Both the position numbers and the translations under genes were made by a program. A stretch of 64,000 nt of DNA from Moritella sp. PE36 (lineage in GTDB: Bacteria > Pseudomonadota > Gammaproteobacteria > Enterobacterales > Moritellaceae): the NCBI RefSeq assembly GCF_000170855.1, contig NZ_ABCQ01000007.1:1-64000 (forward strand). Reading direction: 5' to 3'. Shown here piece by piece: positions 39,136 through 48,003 of the stretch (its first letter is position 1; every line of letters begins with the position of its first letter). Under the pieces are notes generated by a model. It did not search any database and was not told the DNA's origin. It saw only the letters and a program-made list of their open reading frames with translations.

Positions 39136-40209
39136 CTAATGCTCAGTTTTGGTGTTCTTTTTGTATTCTGGGTCCGTGACTACTGCAGTTCTCGATTGAT
39201 TCTCTGGTAAGCCTTTTACTTTTTCATACCAAATATCATGGTGCTCTTTCGCCCATGTTTCATCTACTTCGCCTGTCACCATACCTTCTAGCGACGCTTC
39301 GATACCCACTAGACCCACATAAATATGGAACACAAAACCACAGATCAATACTAACGATGCCAGCATATGCACTAAGTTCGATAACTCCATATCACGGCGG
39401 GTTTGTCCGAAGAGAGGGAAATCGAGAATAAAGCCACTAAAGATAATGAACACACCACAAAATATCAGTAACCAAAACAGTGCTTTTTCACCACCATTCG
39501 AGAAATCAGCGGATGGGTGTGTGCCTTTGTGTTTACCAACCATACCGCCCATTTTCATGAACCAGTTAATATCGACTTTGGTGAACAGACTCTTACGCCA
39601 CCATTTGATCATCACCGTAAACAGTAAGATAGCAAATAAGGGACCCACATAGTTATGGAACTGTTTCACGCCATAAATAATCATCGCCCAAATATCACGG
39701 GAGATCACTGGTTTCAGGAAGTGCTTACCATAAACCAACATTAAGCCGGTAAACGCCAAGCTTAAAAACGTAAACGCCATGCTCCAATGCAAAGTACGAT
39801 CGACCAAACTCCAGCGTTTAATCTTACGGCCGGTTTTGGCTTTACTTAATCTTAGCGGGCCAATCGTAAAGTACGCTAATACCACTAAACCAATGCTGCC
39901 AAAAATAGCGAGTGCCCCTAATGGCGACATCCACTTCTCTTTCAGAATAAACCAAGCTTGCCCCGGCACACTGATCAACACACCGTGTTCTGGTGATTTT
40001 GATGTGGTATAGCCCTCTTGACCATCTCGTACTGCACGCCAATAATCAGCACCAGCAAAGCCAGCCAGTTCACCTTTTACCGATGACTCGCCTAAACGGT
40101 CACTGCGAGTCTTGTTATCTGCTGTTTCATTCGCAAATGCTGACAAGGTAAAGCTCAGCATTAATACACTCACTAACAGAGTGAACCAACGTTGAATTCG
40201 CTTAGTCAT
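39136..40209 (-). CDS. fdhC: Formate dehydrogenase cytochrome b subunit
   Basis: 357 residues. A signal peptide (about 1-26, LSAFANE) and periplasmic N-terminal region come first, then four membrane helices. The FdnI/FdoI pattern is present: RWSLVDRTLHWSMAFTFLSLAFTGL, KQFHNYVGPLFAI and SNLVHMLASLVLICGFVFHIYVG with haem-binding His. It anchors the enzyme and passes electrons to quinone through haem b. GAGGAG precedes the start. It lies 171 bases downstream of fdhB, a spacer with two stem-loops. Confidence 0.92.
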   Translation of the reverse strand: MTKRIQRWFTLLVSVLMLSFTLSAFANETADNKTRSDRLGESSVKGELAGFAGADYWRAVRDGQEGYTTSKSPEHGVLISVPGQAWFILKEKWMSPLGALAIFGSIGLVVLAYFTIGPLRLSKAKTGRKIKRWSLVDRTLHWSMAFTFLSLAFTGLMLVYGKHFLKPVISRDIWAMIIYGVKQFHNYVGPLFAILLFTVMIKWWRKSLFTKVDINWFMKMGGMVGKHKGTHPSADFSNGGEKALFWLLIFCGVFIIFSGFILDFPLFGQTRRDMELSNLVHMLASLVLICGFVFHIYVGLVGIEASLEGMVTGEVDETWAKEHHDIWYEKVKGLPENQSRTAVVTDPEYKKNTKTEH

Positions 40210-40350
40210 TAAATCTCCTCACTGTATCTAAACAACAGCGCTAATAGGGAGCAGCTTTATCGCCAAAGTCGCTCACCCATGTTTATGTTAGTTATTACAA
40301 TTATCCGTTAATTCTGTGCCCATTAACGATGAGGGAACACAGACTTTATA

Positions 40351-40372
40351 CATGGCTAATCACTTAGCCATG
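40351..40372 (-). other. Stem-loop between fdhB and fdhC
   Basis: A perfect 9-bp stem CATGGCTAA/TTAGCCATG with loop TCAC, just after the fdhB stop. A second weaker pairing (TCTGTG/CACAGA, 40313-40343) is next to it. No U-tract: more likely mRNA processing or differential expression within the operon than a full terminator. Confidence 0.6.
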
Positions 40373-40380
40373 CATAAAAA

Positions 40381-40998
40381 TTAACTGCTTTGGGGTTTAC
40401 TCGCGTCATAAGCAAGGTCGTCAGTGCTTGCCCAGCCCGCATTTTTCGCACCGCGTGCAACAACACGTTCCGCATAAATATCAGAGATTTTTGCAGCATC
40501 ACCAGCAAGCAAGGCTTTAGTCGAACAAAGCGATGCACACATAGGTAATTTACCTTCAGCGATACGATTCGAGCCGTATTTTTTCTTCTCTTCTTCAGAA
40601 CCATTTTCTACATTCGGTCCACCAGCACAGAAAGTACATTTGTCCATCTTGCCACGTTCAGCAAAGGCATCTTGTTTTGGAAATTGTGGCGCGCCAAATG
40701 GGCAGGCAAACAAACAATAACCACAACCGATACACAGGTCTTTGTCGTGCAGCACAATGCCATCTTCGGTGCGTTCAAAACAATCTGCAGGACAGACCGC
40801 CATACACGGTGCATCAGTACAATGCATACAGGCAACAGAGATTGAGCTTTCACCCGGCTCACCGTCGTTTAAGGTAACTACGCGGCGGCGTTGGATACCC
40901 CATTGTAGTGCATCATCATTTTCATTCTTACATGCGGTGACACAACCATTGCATTCAATACAACGTTTCGAGTCACACAGAAATTTCATACTCGCCAT
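40381..40998 (-). CDS. fdhB: Formate dehydrogenase iron-sulfur subunit
   Basis: 205 residues. Four Cys groups for [4Fe-4S] clusters: CDSKRCIECNGCVTAC, CMHCTDAPCMAVCPADC, CIGCGYCLFACPFGAP, and CTFC with a later CASLC. It carries electrons from the catalytic subunit to the cytochrome. It is shorter than E. coli FdnH and lacks that protein's C-terminal membrane helix. AGGAG precedes the ATG; 12 bases separate it from fdhA. Confidence 0.93.
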   Translation of the reverse strand: MASMKFLCDSKRCIECNGCVTACKNENDDALQWGIQRRRVVTLNDGEPGESSISVACMHCTDAPCMAVCPADCFERTEDGIVLHDKDLCIGCGYCLFACPFGAPQFPKQDAFAERGKMDKCTFCAGGPNVENGSEEEKKKYGSNRIAEGKLPMCASLCSTKALLAGDAAKISDIYAERVVARGAKNAGWASTDDLAYDASKPQSS

Positions 40999-41010
40999 TT
41001 GAATGACTCC

Positions 41011-43866
41011 TTACGCTTTGGTAATTTTACAGAGGGTTACTTTAGTTTCCTGCATTTGTGTTACCGGATCATAACCATAGGTTGTGGCAATGTTTGCCGA
41101 TTCGCCCGATACATACGGGGTTGAACCTGCTGGGTAGTTACCACGTAAATCTTCACCTTGGAAATAACCACCAAAGTGGAACGGGAGAAATGCCAGTCCC
41201 GGTTTAACGCGGCGGGTAACCATAGCTTTAACGTGGATACGGCCTTTTTCAGCACCTTCAACCCACACCATTTCACCATCTCTGAAACCTAAATCGTTGG
41301 CATCTTTCGGGTTAACTTCAACAAACATTTCTTGTTGTAATTCAGCTAACCATGGGTTTGAACGGGTTTCATCACCACCACCTTCATACTCAACCAAACG
41401 CCCAGACGTAAGCACGATCGGGTATTCACCTGATACGTCTTTGTCTTGGATTGATTTGTATAATGTTGGCAGACGGAACATCGCTTCACTGTCATTCCAG
41501 GTAGGGTAATCAGCCACCAGATCACGGCGTGGTGTATAAAGCGGTTCACGATGAAGCGGCACAGCATCTGGGAAGGTCCAGACCACAGCACGCGCTTTCG
41601 CATTACCGTAAGGGATACAACCGTGTTTGATTGCCACACGTTGAATACCGCCCGAGACGTCAGTTTTCCAGTTTTTACCTGCTGCTTTCACTTTCTCGTC
41701 AGCCGTCAGTTCATCCCACCAGCCAAGTTGCTTAAGTAGTTTGTCACTGAACTCAGGGAAGCCACCTTCTAGCTCACAATCTTTTGAATAACTGTCGACC
41801 GCTAATAAGCTTTCACCATTACGTTCAACACCAAAGCGGGCACGGAAGTTACCGCCACCTAATGCAACAGGCTTCGATGTATCATAAAGAATATGGGTAC
41901 CCGGATGTTTCATTTCTGGCGTGCCCCAACATGGCCAAGGTAGACCGTAAGTCTCACCATGAGCAACACCACCTTCAGCTTCGAGGGTGGTTTTGTGGAA
42001 TGTATGCCAATTTTTCTGATGGGCTTTTAGACGTTCAGGACTTTGACCTGTGTAGCCAATGGTCCACATACCTTTGTTGAATTCACGGGTAATGTCTTCA
42101 ATCACCGGTTGGTTGTTCTTCACCTCAATATGCTTGAACAATTGCTCCGCTAAACCAAGCTTCTTAGCGAGTAAATACATGATCTCGTGATCAGGTTTAG
42201 ACTCAAACAGCGGTTCAATTACCTTATCACGCCATTGAATTGAACGGTTGGTCGCGGTGACTGAACCTGTGGTTTCAAATTGTGTTGTCGCTGGTAGTAA
42301 ATAAACATTGTCAGTACGACCGTTCATGACCGCTGCGACACCTGGATACGGGTCAACAATCACCATCATGTCCAGTTTACCCATCGCCGTGCGCATTTCT
42401 GGGCCACGGGTTTGAGAGTTAACCGCATGACCCCAATAGAACATGGCGCGGATATTATCGTTCTGCTCGATGTTGTCTTTATTTTCTAATACCCCATCAA
42501 TCCAACGGGATACCGGAATGCCCGCGTGGTTCATTGGTTTTTTACCGCGGTAAGCATTTTGATCAAAACGGTTTTTCAACCATTCATAATCCACATCCCA
42601 AACGCCAGCCCAATGTTTCCATGCGCCTTCAGAAAGACCGTAATAACCCGGTAAGTTATCTGCTAATACACCAAAGTCAGTCGCACCCTGTACGTTATCG
42701 TGACCACGGAAAATATTGGCACCACCACCCGACTTGCCGATGTTGCCTAATGCCAGTTCCAGAATACAATAAGCACGGGTATTGTTATTACCTGTAGTAT
42801 GCTGGGTACCACCCATGCACCAAACAACACAACCTGGACGGTGTTCAGAAAGCAGTTTCGCTGTTTCATAAACATCTGCTTCAGATACGCCAGATACGCG
42901 TTCTACTTCTGCAGGTGTCCATTTAGCGACTTCAGCACGCACGTCTTCCATGCCGTAAACTCGTTGGCGAATAAACTCTTTATCTTCCCAACCGTTTTTA
43001 AATACGTGGTATAACACTCCCCAAACAAACGCAACGTCAGACCCCGGACGTAAAGACACATAGTGATCGGCTTTTGCCGCAGTACGGGTACGACGTGGAT
43101 CAGCAACAATAATTTTACAGTTGTTTTTTTCTTTGGCGATAAGGATATGCTGCATCGCAACGGGATGCGCTTCCGCAGGGTTTGAGCCGATAAACAAGAT
43201 TGATTTACAATTCTGCATATCATTTAGCGAATTGGTCATCGCGCCATAACCCCAGGTATTGGCGACACCTGCTACTGTAGTAGAGTGACAAATACGAGCT
43301 TGGTGATCGACATTATTGGTGCCCCACATCGATACCATTTTACGGAACAAATACGCTTGTTCATTGTTATGTTTTGCCGAGCCTAACCAGTAAACAGAAT
43401 CAGGACCCGATTCTTCACGGATCTTAAGTACTTGCTGGCTGACTTCTTCAAGCGCCGTTTCCCAGCTCATTTTTATCCATTTACCGTTAACCAGTTTCAT
43501 TGGATATTTAAGACGTTTAGCACCATGTCCGTGTTCACGTAGTGCAGCCCCTTTAGCACAGTGTCCCCCCGCATTAAACGGGTGATCGAATGCCGGTTCT
43601 TGACCTGTCCATACACCTTCTTGTACTTCGGCATAAATGCCGCAGCCCACTGAGCAGTGAGAACAAATCGTCCGTTTAATTTCAACCGGTGATTCTAGAT
43701 CGACAGATTTCGCTTGTGCTTTTTTCATCATGCCCGGTGCGAACATGCCTACACCGACAGCACCACCAGCGGCAGCAATTGAAGAGTTACGTATAAACGC
43801 ACGGCGCGAAATACCCAGTTGTTTTTCGTCCTTGTTGACCGTATCGGAACGTTTAGTTAATTTCAT
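41011..43866 (-). CDS. fdhA: Formate dehydrogenase catalytic subunit (Cys type, Tat-exported)
   Basis: 951 residues. A Tat signal (ISRRAFIRNSS, residues 19-29) sends it to the periplasm. The [4Fe-4S] site uses Cys68, Cys71, Cys75 and Cys103 (CSHCSVGCG). The metal ligand position is Cys193 (ARICHS, codon TGT) where E. coli FdnG has selenocysteine; the adjacent catalytic His194 is kept. bis-MGD domains follow, with a late molybdopterin-binding region (LTSGRLVEYEGGGDETRSNPWLA-like). It oxidises formate to CO2. Part of an operon with its Fe-S and cytochrome subunits and maturation factors. Confidence 0.95.
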   Translation of the reverse strand: MKLTKRSDTVNKDEKQLGISRRAFIRNSSIAAAGGAVGVGMFAPGMMKKAQAKSVDLESPVEIKRTICSHCSVGCGIYAEVQEGVWTGQEPAFDHPFNAGGHCAKGAALREHGHGAKRLKYPMKLVNGKWIKMSWETALEEVSQQVLKIREESGPDSVYWLGSAKHNNEQAYLFRKMVSMWGTNNVDHQARICHSTTVAGVANTWGYGAMTNSLNDMQNCKSILFIGSNPAEAHPVAMQHILIAKEKNNCKIIVADPRRTRTAAKADHYVSLRPGSDVAFVWGVLYHVFKNGWEDKEFIRQRVYGMEDVRAEVAKWTPAEVERVSGVSEADVYETAKLLSEHRPGCVVWCMGGTQHTTGNNNTRAYCILELALGNIGKSGGGANIFRGHDNVQGATDFGVLADNLPGYYGLSEGAWKHWAGVWDVDYEWLKNRFDQNAYRGKKPMNHAGIPVSRWIDGVLENKDNIEQNDNIRAMFYWGHAVNSQTRGPEMRTAMGKLDMMVIVDPYPGVAAVMNGRTDNVYLLPATTQFETTGSVTATNRSIQWRDKVIEPLFESKPDHEIMYLLAKKLGLAEQLFKHIEVKNNQPVIEDITREFNKGMWTIGYTGQSPERLKAHQKNWHTFHKTTLEAEGGVAHGETYGLPWPCWGTPEMKHPGTHILYDTSKPVALGGGNFRARFGVERNGESLLAVDSYSKDCELEGGFPEFSDKLLKQLGWWDELTADEKVKAAGKNWKTDVSGGIQRVAIKHGCIPYGNAKARAVVWTFPDAVPLHREPLYTPRRDLVADYPTWNDSEAMFRLPTLYKSIQDKDVSGEYPIVLTSGRLVEYEGGGDETRSNPWLAELQQEMFVEVNPKDANDLGFRDGEMVWVEGAEKGRIHVKAMVTRRVKPGLAFLPFHFGGYFQGEDLRGNYPAGSTPYVSGESANIATTYGYDPVTQMQETKVTLCKITKA

Positions 43867-43878
43867 TTAAAGCTCCGT

Positions 43879-44082
43879 TTATAGAGAATCGTAGTAATCA
43901 CGAATGTGTTGGGTTTCATGGTAACCTGTTGTCTTTTCTTGCTTAGCGTTCGTATCTTGCGTGTCGACAGATGCAATCGCAGAGGTAGAGACTCCTGTTG
44001 CAATCACACCTACGGTGACACCTAAACCAATATTCTTTAACAATTGGCGGCGGTTTTCATCCAGCTTATTTTGTTTACTCAT
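43879..44082 (-). CDS. Small Tat-signal protein of fdh cluster
   Basis: 67 residues. NRRQLLKNIGLGVTVGVIATG is Tat-like, with a short hydrophilic tail ending HIRDYYDSL. Small twin-arginine proteins directly before fdhA are common in fdh clusters of Shewanella and Vibrio relatives; role unknown, perhaps an assembly or export helper. GAGGA precedes the ATG; 12 bases separate it from fdhA. Confidence 0.85.
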   Translation of the reverse strand: MSKQNKLDENRRQLLKNIGLGVTVGVIATGVSTSAIASVDTQDTNAKQEKTTGYHETQHIRDYYDSL

Positions 44083-44104
44083 CCAGTTTGATCCTCTATC
44101 GTTA

Positions 44105-44722
44105 TTATTTTTTTACGTCGATAAAACGTATTTTTTCAATGCTTAAAAATTGCCAAGCGAGCTCGGCGACGGCGCTATAAAACACTGCGTTTTTCGCTAC
44201 CTTTAAATCCTGACAAAAACGCTCAAACCAAGTATCGATATGGCGATTAAAAAATTCGGCTTGTACCTTGTGATCACTTTCTGCGACGAGCATCGTCATC
44301 ACTTCGAGCAATGCCGCAATATGATCTTCTGGTTCTTTCACGTCTTCATCGCGTTGAAAGCCCAGCTTTTTCAAATCATGGCGTAAATGCGCTAATGGCA
44401 TTTCCATTAATGAACCGGTGAGGAACCAAGAAGCAAACGGTACGATCTCACCATGGCCAATACCAATAAACAGATCTTGATATTCATCTTCCACCGCGGT
44501 TAATAAGGTCTTTTGAGACGCGAGTTTTAATAACGGCCAAGCCGCTGACATACCCGTGGTTTGAATGAGCTCGTTCGGGGCATCCACATCTAAATTAGCT
44601 AACCAATCAATCACGTCAGCCTCGGGTGCCTTACGTAATAGATGAGCAAGTAAACTATAGATATCGATACGTAATTTTGTTTCTTCAGCAACTGGCTGTG
44701 ACATGTATTGTGTTTCCATCAT
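44105..44722 (-). CDS. TorD-family chaperone for formate dehydrogenase
   Basis: 205 residues, all-helical in look. The TorD/DmsD pattern is present: IYSLLAHLLRKAPEADVIDWL at the N-terminus, EYQDLFIGIGHGEIVPFASWFLTGSLMEMPLA in the middle (the conserved Y..LF..G....P..S.yl), and EPEDHIAALLEVM. It likely guards the FdhA Tat signal and aids cofactor insertion. The exact start among M1, M2 and M7 is unsure. Six bases after the polyferredoxin gene. Confidence 0.88.
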   Translation of the reverse strand: MMETQYMSQPVAEETKLRIDIYSLLAHLLRKAPEADVIDWLANLDVDAPNELIQTTGMSAAWPLLKLASQKTLLTAVEDEYQDLFIGIGHGEIVPFASWFLTGSLMEMPLAHLRHDLKKLGFQRDEDVKEPEDHIAALLEVMTMLVAESDHKVQAEFFNRHIDTWFERFCQDLKVAKNAVFYSAVAELAWQFLSIEKIRFIDVKK

Positions 44723-44728
44723 TTCGTT

Positions 44729-46429
44729 TTACACTCGCAACTGACTGGTTGGATCATCTGCCATGTCAGAAAAAATATCGCGTACACGACAGTCTTCACA
44801 CATAGATAAACGGCGAATAGCATCCCCCTGAAATTGGGAATGTCCTTGTAATTTTTCGGTCAACATTTTAATCATCGACGCTGGCGCAAATGCTTTACCG
44901 CAACTTAAACAGCAAGCAGGCTCTTCTTCATGGATCATCACCGCAGTTTGGCGGCTTTCAGTATCCCAGTTAACACCCGGTTTAAGCGTGAGCACTTGCT
45001 CTGGGCAAGCTTTTTCACATAAACCACATTGCACGCAATCTTGCTCTTTAAACTGCAAACCTGGACGACCGCCCACTGCATGTAATGCGCGGGTTGGGCA
45101 TACCGCCACACAACCCATACATAGTGTGCAATCATCTGTTTTACATTCAACACTACCGTAAGGTGCATTTTCAGGTACGTCAGACTGTGTCGGTTTAACT
45201 GTGCTTTGTGCATGCAATCTATCTAATGCACTAAACAGTTTTTCACGCTTAGTCCCTGATAATTGCTCGGCCAATACACCGCTCTCCATCACGGCGATCT
45301 TGTTATCTGCCACAGCCAATAAAGACTCAGGGAAGCCCACAAAATCAGCATCCAGATCGAACAAGCAAATACGACTTGGTGCAAAACCCAGTTCAGTTAA
45401 AAAGTTTTGCGCGATGATTAATTCATCATTTAATACCCGGTCAATCGTCACTGGCATATAGGCTATATTCGTTGCGAGCAGTACTTGATGTGCACCATAA
45501 ACCAGCGCACTAAACCAGGTATCTACACCTATAGTCGCTAACTCTTCCAATGCAATCGGGATCACATTCGATGGTAATGACGGTAATTTCGCTGCGACAG
45601 TCTCTTCATCTCGATTACCAAAGAATAAGATCGTTGGCTTAACACCACCCGCCATTTGATAACTGTTTAATAAGCGATAGATAAAGTTCTGGGTTTTCTC
45701 GGGTTCAGGTAATGCGTAGGTAATTGCTTCTGTCGGACACGCGGTGGCGCATGTGCCAACGCCCTGACATAAGAACGGGTTTATCTCGATCGCATGACCA
45801 TTACTTGATAACGCACCGGCAGGACACGCATCAACACAACGTGTACAACCGCTCACACCACGGGATGAATGGGCACAAATGTCATTGTTTAAACGGAAAT
45901 ATTTTGGCTTATCAAAGGTACCAAGCATCTCAGGCAAGGTTTCAATCACATCTGCAATCGCCGCTTTACCGCTGCCGACAGGGTAATAACCTGGTGCCGG
46001 GATCTCGGTATTGACGATACTCTCGGCGCTCATATCAACTACTAAATCAAAGCTGTCACCACCAATCGTGACTTCCGCGAGATTGGTATAGGTATTCAGC
46101 AAGCTACCCGCTACCCGGCAATTCACTTCGAACGCGCCAAGGTAGCCTTTGATCGTGACGTCATGACTAAAAAATACCTTGCTATCCTTGCTCGCTGGCA
46201 CTGTCTCTGCTGCTGCTGATGTCGCCAGCAGTGTCACCGAGTTAAGCGTGGCAAATTGCGGCGCTAATGCAGTGATCGTATCGTATGCACCAATGATCAA
46301 TAAATTCCCGCGGCTCTCGTAAGAAACCGTTGGCGGGATCAAGTTCGATAATTCAACCGTACCAGCGATTGCACTTAAGCGTGCTTGACCATTGCTATCT
46401 GTAAATGTTTCTAGAATACTTTTTAACAT
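44729..46429 (-). CDS. Polyferredoxin-like protein heading the fdh operon
   Basis: 566 residues, cytoplasmic, no signal. Several ferredoxin-type Cys groups: CTRCVDACPAG (about 195-207), CQGVGTCATACP, CTLCMGCVAVCP and CVQCGLCEKACP (about 430-480), then CCLSCGK and CEDC near the end, perhaps a metal site. Such proteins recur in fdh clusters and are thought to move electrons, possibly to cofactor or sulfur-transfer steps in maturation; the exact role is not established. AGGAATAG precedes the ATG. It is first gene behind a sigma-54-like promoter. Confidence 0.85.
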   Translation of the reverse strand: MLKSILETFTDSNGQARLSAIAGTVELSNLIPPTVSYESRGNLLIIGAYDTITALAPQFATLNSVTLLATSAAAETVPASKDSKVFFSHDVTIKGYLGAFEVNCRVAGSLLNTYTNLAEVTIGGDSFDLVVDMSAESIVNTEIPAPGYYPVGSGKAAIADVIETLPEMLGTFDKPKYFRLNNDICAHSSRGVSGCTRCVDACPAGALSSNGHAIEINPFLCQGVGTCATACPTEAITYALPEPEKTQNFIYRLLNSYQMAGGVKPTILFFGNRDEETVAAKLPSLPSNVIPIALEELATIGVDTWFSALVYGAHQVLLATNIAYMPVTIDRVLNDELIIAQNFLTELGFAPSRICLFDLDADFVGFPESLLAVADNKIAVMESGVLAEQLSGTKREKLFSALDRLHAQSTVKPTQSDVPENAPYGSVECKTDDCTLCMGCVAVCPTRALHAVGGRPGLQFKEQDCVQCGLCEKACPEQVLTLKPGVNWDTESRQTAVMIHEEEPACCLSCGKAFAPASMIKMLTEKLQGHSQFQGDAIRRLSMCEDCRVRDIFSDMADDPTSQLRV

Positions 46430-46477
46430 TGCTATTCCTGTATACTCGTCACCGCAAAAATAGGTGCCGATTAAACT

Positions 46478-46492
46478 GCGAGTTGAGTGCCC
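46478..46492 (-). promoter_or_regulatory. Sigma-54 promoter of fdh operon (candidate)
   Basis: Read leftward: GGGCAC-TCAAC-TCGC. GG and GC have exact spacing; differences from TGGCAC-N5-TTGC are at one -24 and one -12 flanking base. The predicted transcript start, near 46466, lies 37 bases before the ATG at 46429. A nearby alternative at 46454-46469 has better bases but one base too many between the halves. Confidence 0.65.
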
Positions 46493-46629
46493 GCTGCTCT
46501 GTCTGCCGTACGATTTTTACCGTACTTTATGCTGTAGCTAATAGAGCAATAACCGAACCAACTTTTAACGGAAAAAAATGACCTATAAAGAGCTAAAGTC
46601 AGATAAGGACCATTGCGGTATTTCCAACT

Positions 46630-46644
46630 GAGACATTTTGTCGC
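46630..46644. promoter_or_regulatory. Candidate regulator dyad (UAS) upstream of fdh operon
   Basis: GAGACA-TTT-TGTCGC, centred at 46637, 158 bases before the -12 GC of the fdh promoter. It shares the 11-base core with the tup site at 28416-28430. A single further half-site TGTCCC lies at 46671-46676. Confidence 0.6.
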
Positions 46645-46702
46645 TACAAATAATCACACCTGTATCAAATTGTCCCGATTAAAATAAGGGTTATTAATCC
46701 CT

Positions 46703-47377
46703 TTATGTCTCACCTTGCTGAATAGTCTTGTGATGTGGTTCATCGCAGCCTAGCGATAATGCGAAATTCTCCGTGATGGCTTCAACAGTTTCATCTTCAA
46801 CAGCTGACATTTCTACTTCTTGTATTTGTTCAAGGTTGGGGTCTTCTACTAACTCCGTTTCTTGCTCAGGCTCTTTTAATACTGTCTTAACCCAACCACG
46901 TAGCTGCTTGGCGATACTATCGTCGAGTTTGGGGATATTAGAAAAGTCTTCAGTGTGATCGTCCATATCACTGATATAGTTGAACTCATCGGAATGAAAC
47001 AATTTAGCTAGTGCGGCTTTTTTTACTGACTTATCAACCCCCTGCTTTAGAAATGAAGCGACGCCACTATCAAATGTCACGCTGTCGACATCAGTAATTG
47101 TTAATACCTCATCACTGCTGTTATCTGCAATACCGTTCTGCTTATCTACAACACTATCTACTGCACTATCTACCGCATCATCGACAACGTCATGCGTCAC
47201 TTCATCCGGCGTAACGACTTGGTTATGTTCGGCGTTAACCTCATGAACTTGTTCAACAACTTGCTCAGATCCGGGTAATGCTGCAACGGCTGCATTCGTT
47301 GCCGATAACGTTGCATCTGTCTTGTCTTTAGCCGTCAGAGAGCGACTCGACCAACGTTGAAAAAAGTTAGTTGCCAC
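46703..47377 (-). CDS. DUF3306-type protein of fdh cluster
   Basis: 224 residues from the GTG that has AAGGACG upstream and gives the family N-terminus ATNFFQRWSSRS; a longer TTG reading from 47422 is less likely. The rest is acidic and low complexity (Val/Asp repeats around 90-110), with a conserved stretch LAKLFHSDEFNYISDMDDHTEDF near residues 125-150. DUF3306 proteins occur beside DUF3305 and fdh genes; function unknown. Overlaps the upstream DUF3305 gene by 11 bases. Confidence 0.8.
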   Translation of the reverse strand: MATNFFQRWSSRSLTAKDKTDATLSATNAAVAALPGSEQVVEQVHEVNAEHNQVVTPDEVTHDVVDDAVDSAVDSVVDKQNGIADNSSDEVLTITDVDSVTFDSGVASFLKQGVDKSVKKAALAKLFHSDEFNYISDMDDHTEDFSNIPKLDDSIAKQLRGWVKTVLKEPEQETELVEDPNLEQIQEVEMSAVEDETVEAITENFALSLGCDEPHHKTIQQGET

Positions 47378-47852
47378 TTGAACGTCCTTTTTTATCTTTA
47401 TAACGTTTCTTTTTAAATTCAATCAGTTCGCCATGACGTCCAATGAATGCTTCCATCCAAGCCTGTACCGGTAATGGCAGTTGAATATGCAAAACTTGAT
47501 AGTCACCATCCATGTAACTGCTGGCGACACTTTGCGCAACAGTGATAAGTAACGGCGATAACTGCTCATTATGTTCTTCACAAACAATAAACAGATGCGG
47601 GTCTTGTGAGCTGAGATTAAAACGATAATCTGTGCGTTCATCGCGGTATAACGTTAATACACGCTCATAACAGGTGCCGATGTTGGCATCTTCTGGCGTG
47701 TGGTGGTGGTGGTCATATAATTCGACATTATCAATAGACCAAGACAAAGTCGTCCAGCGTCCAATTTGCTTTTCTTCAGAGCGAAGACGAAACCTGATTG
47801 GCCAACTTGACTCGTCTTTTTCTAAGCGCTTATGTTCATCAATTTGTTGCAC
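47367..47852 (-). CDS. DUF3305-type protein of fdh cluster
   Basis: 161 residues, GTG start with AGGAG six bases upstream. The N-terminal half has WPIRFRLRSEEKQIGRWTTLSWSIDNVEL and later LTLYRDERTDYRFNLSSQDPHLFIVCEE, a pattern seen in the DUF3305 proteins of fdh clusters. The C-terminus is strongly basic (KKKRYKDKKGR). Function unknown. Codes for a four-His run near residue 50. First of a two-gene unit, divergent from fdhD. Confidence 0.8.
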   Translation of the reverse strand: MQQIDEHKRLEKDESSWPIRFRLRSEEKQIGRWTTLSWSIDNVELYDHHHHTPEDANIGTCYERVLTLYRDERTDYRFNLSSQDPHLFIVCEEHNEQLSPLLITVAQSVASSYMDGDYQVLHIQLPLPVQAWMEAFIGRHGELIEFKKKRYKDKKGRSSGN

Positions 47853-47922
47853 ACATGCTCCTTTATTCTATTTTTATAATTATTTAGTATTGGTATAATT
47901 TCTTCTATAACTCCCCCTTATC

Positions 47923-47937
47923 AGCAAAATTTGGACC
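47923..47937 (-). promoter_or_regulatory. Possible sigma-54 promoter of DUF3305-DUF3306
   Basis: Read leftward: TGGTCC-AAATT-TTGC, exact spacing, two -24 mismatches. Overlaps a perfect 7-bp dyad TTTGGAC-CAA-GTCCAAA (47929-47945). No GACA-type dyad was found at the expected distance. Confidence 0.4.
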
Positions 47938-47968
47938 AAGTCCAAAATAAGTGACAAATAAAAGGGTT

Positions 47969-47997
47969 GTACCCAAGTTACTTCAAGATGTTTGGGT
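47969..47997. repeat. Short copy of the TACCCAAG inverted repeat
   Basis: TACCCAA at the left and TTGGGTA at the right, enclosing GTTACTTCAAGATG. It shares the arm sequence of the 95-bp element at 35470-35564. It ends six bases before the possible fdhD promoter. Confidence 0.7.
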
Positions 47998-48003
47998 ATA
48001 AGT

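Noticed and set aside
46454-46469. Second sigma-54-like sequence before the fdh operon (CGGCAC ... TTGC)
   Set aside because: The halves are one base too far apart; the site at 46478-46492 has correct spacing and is preferred.
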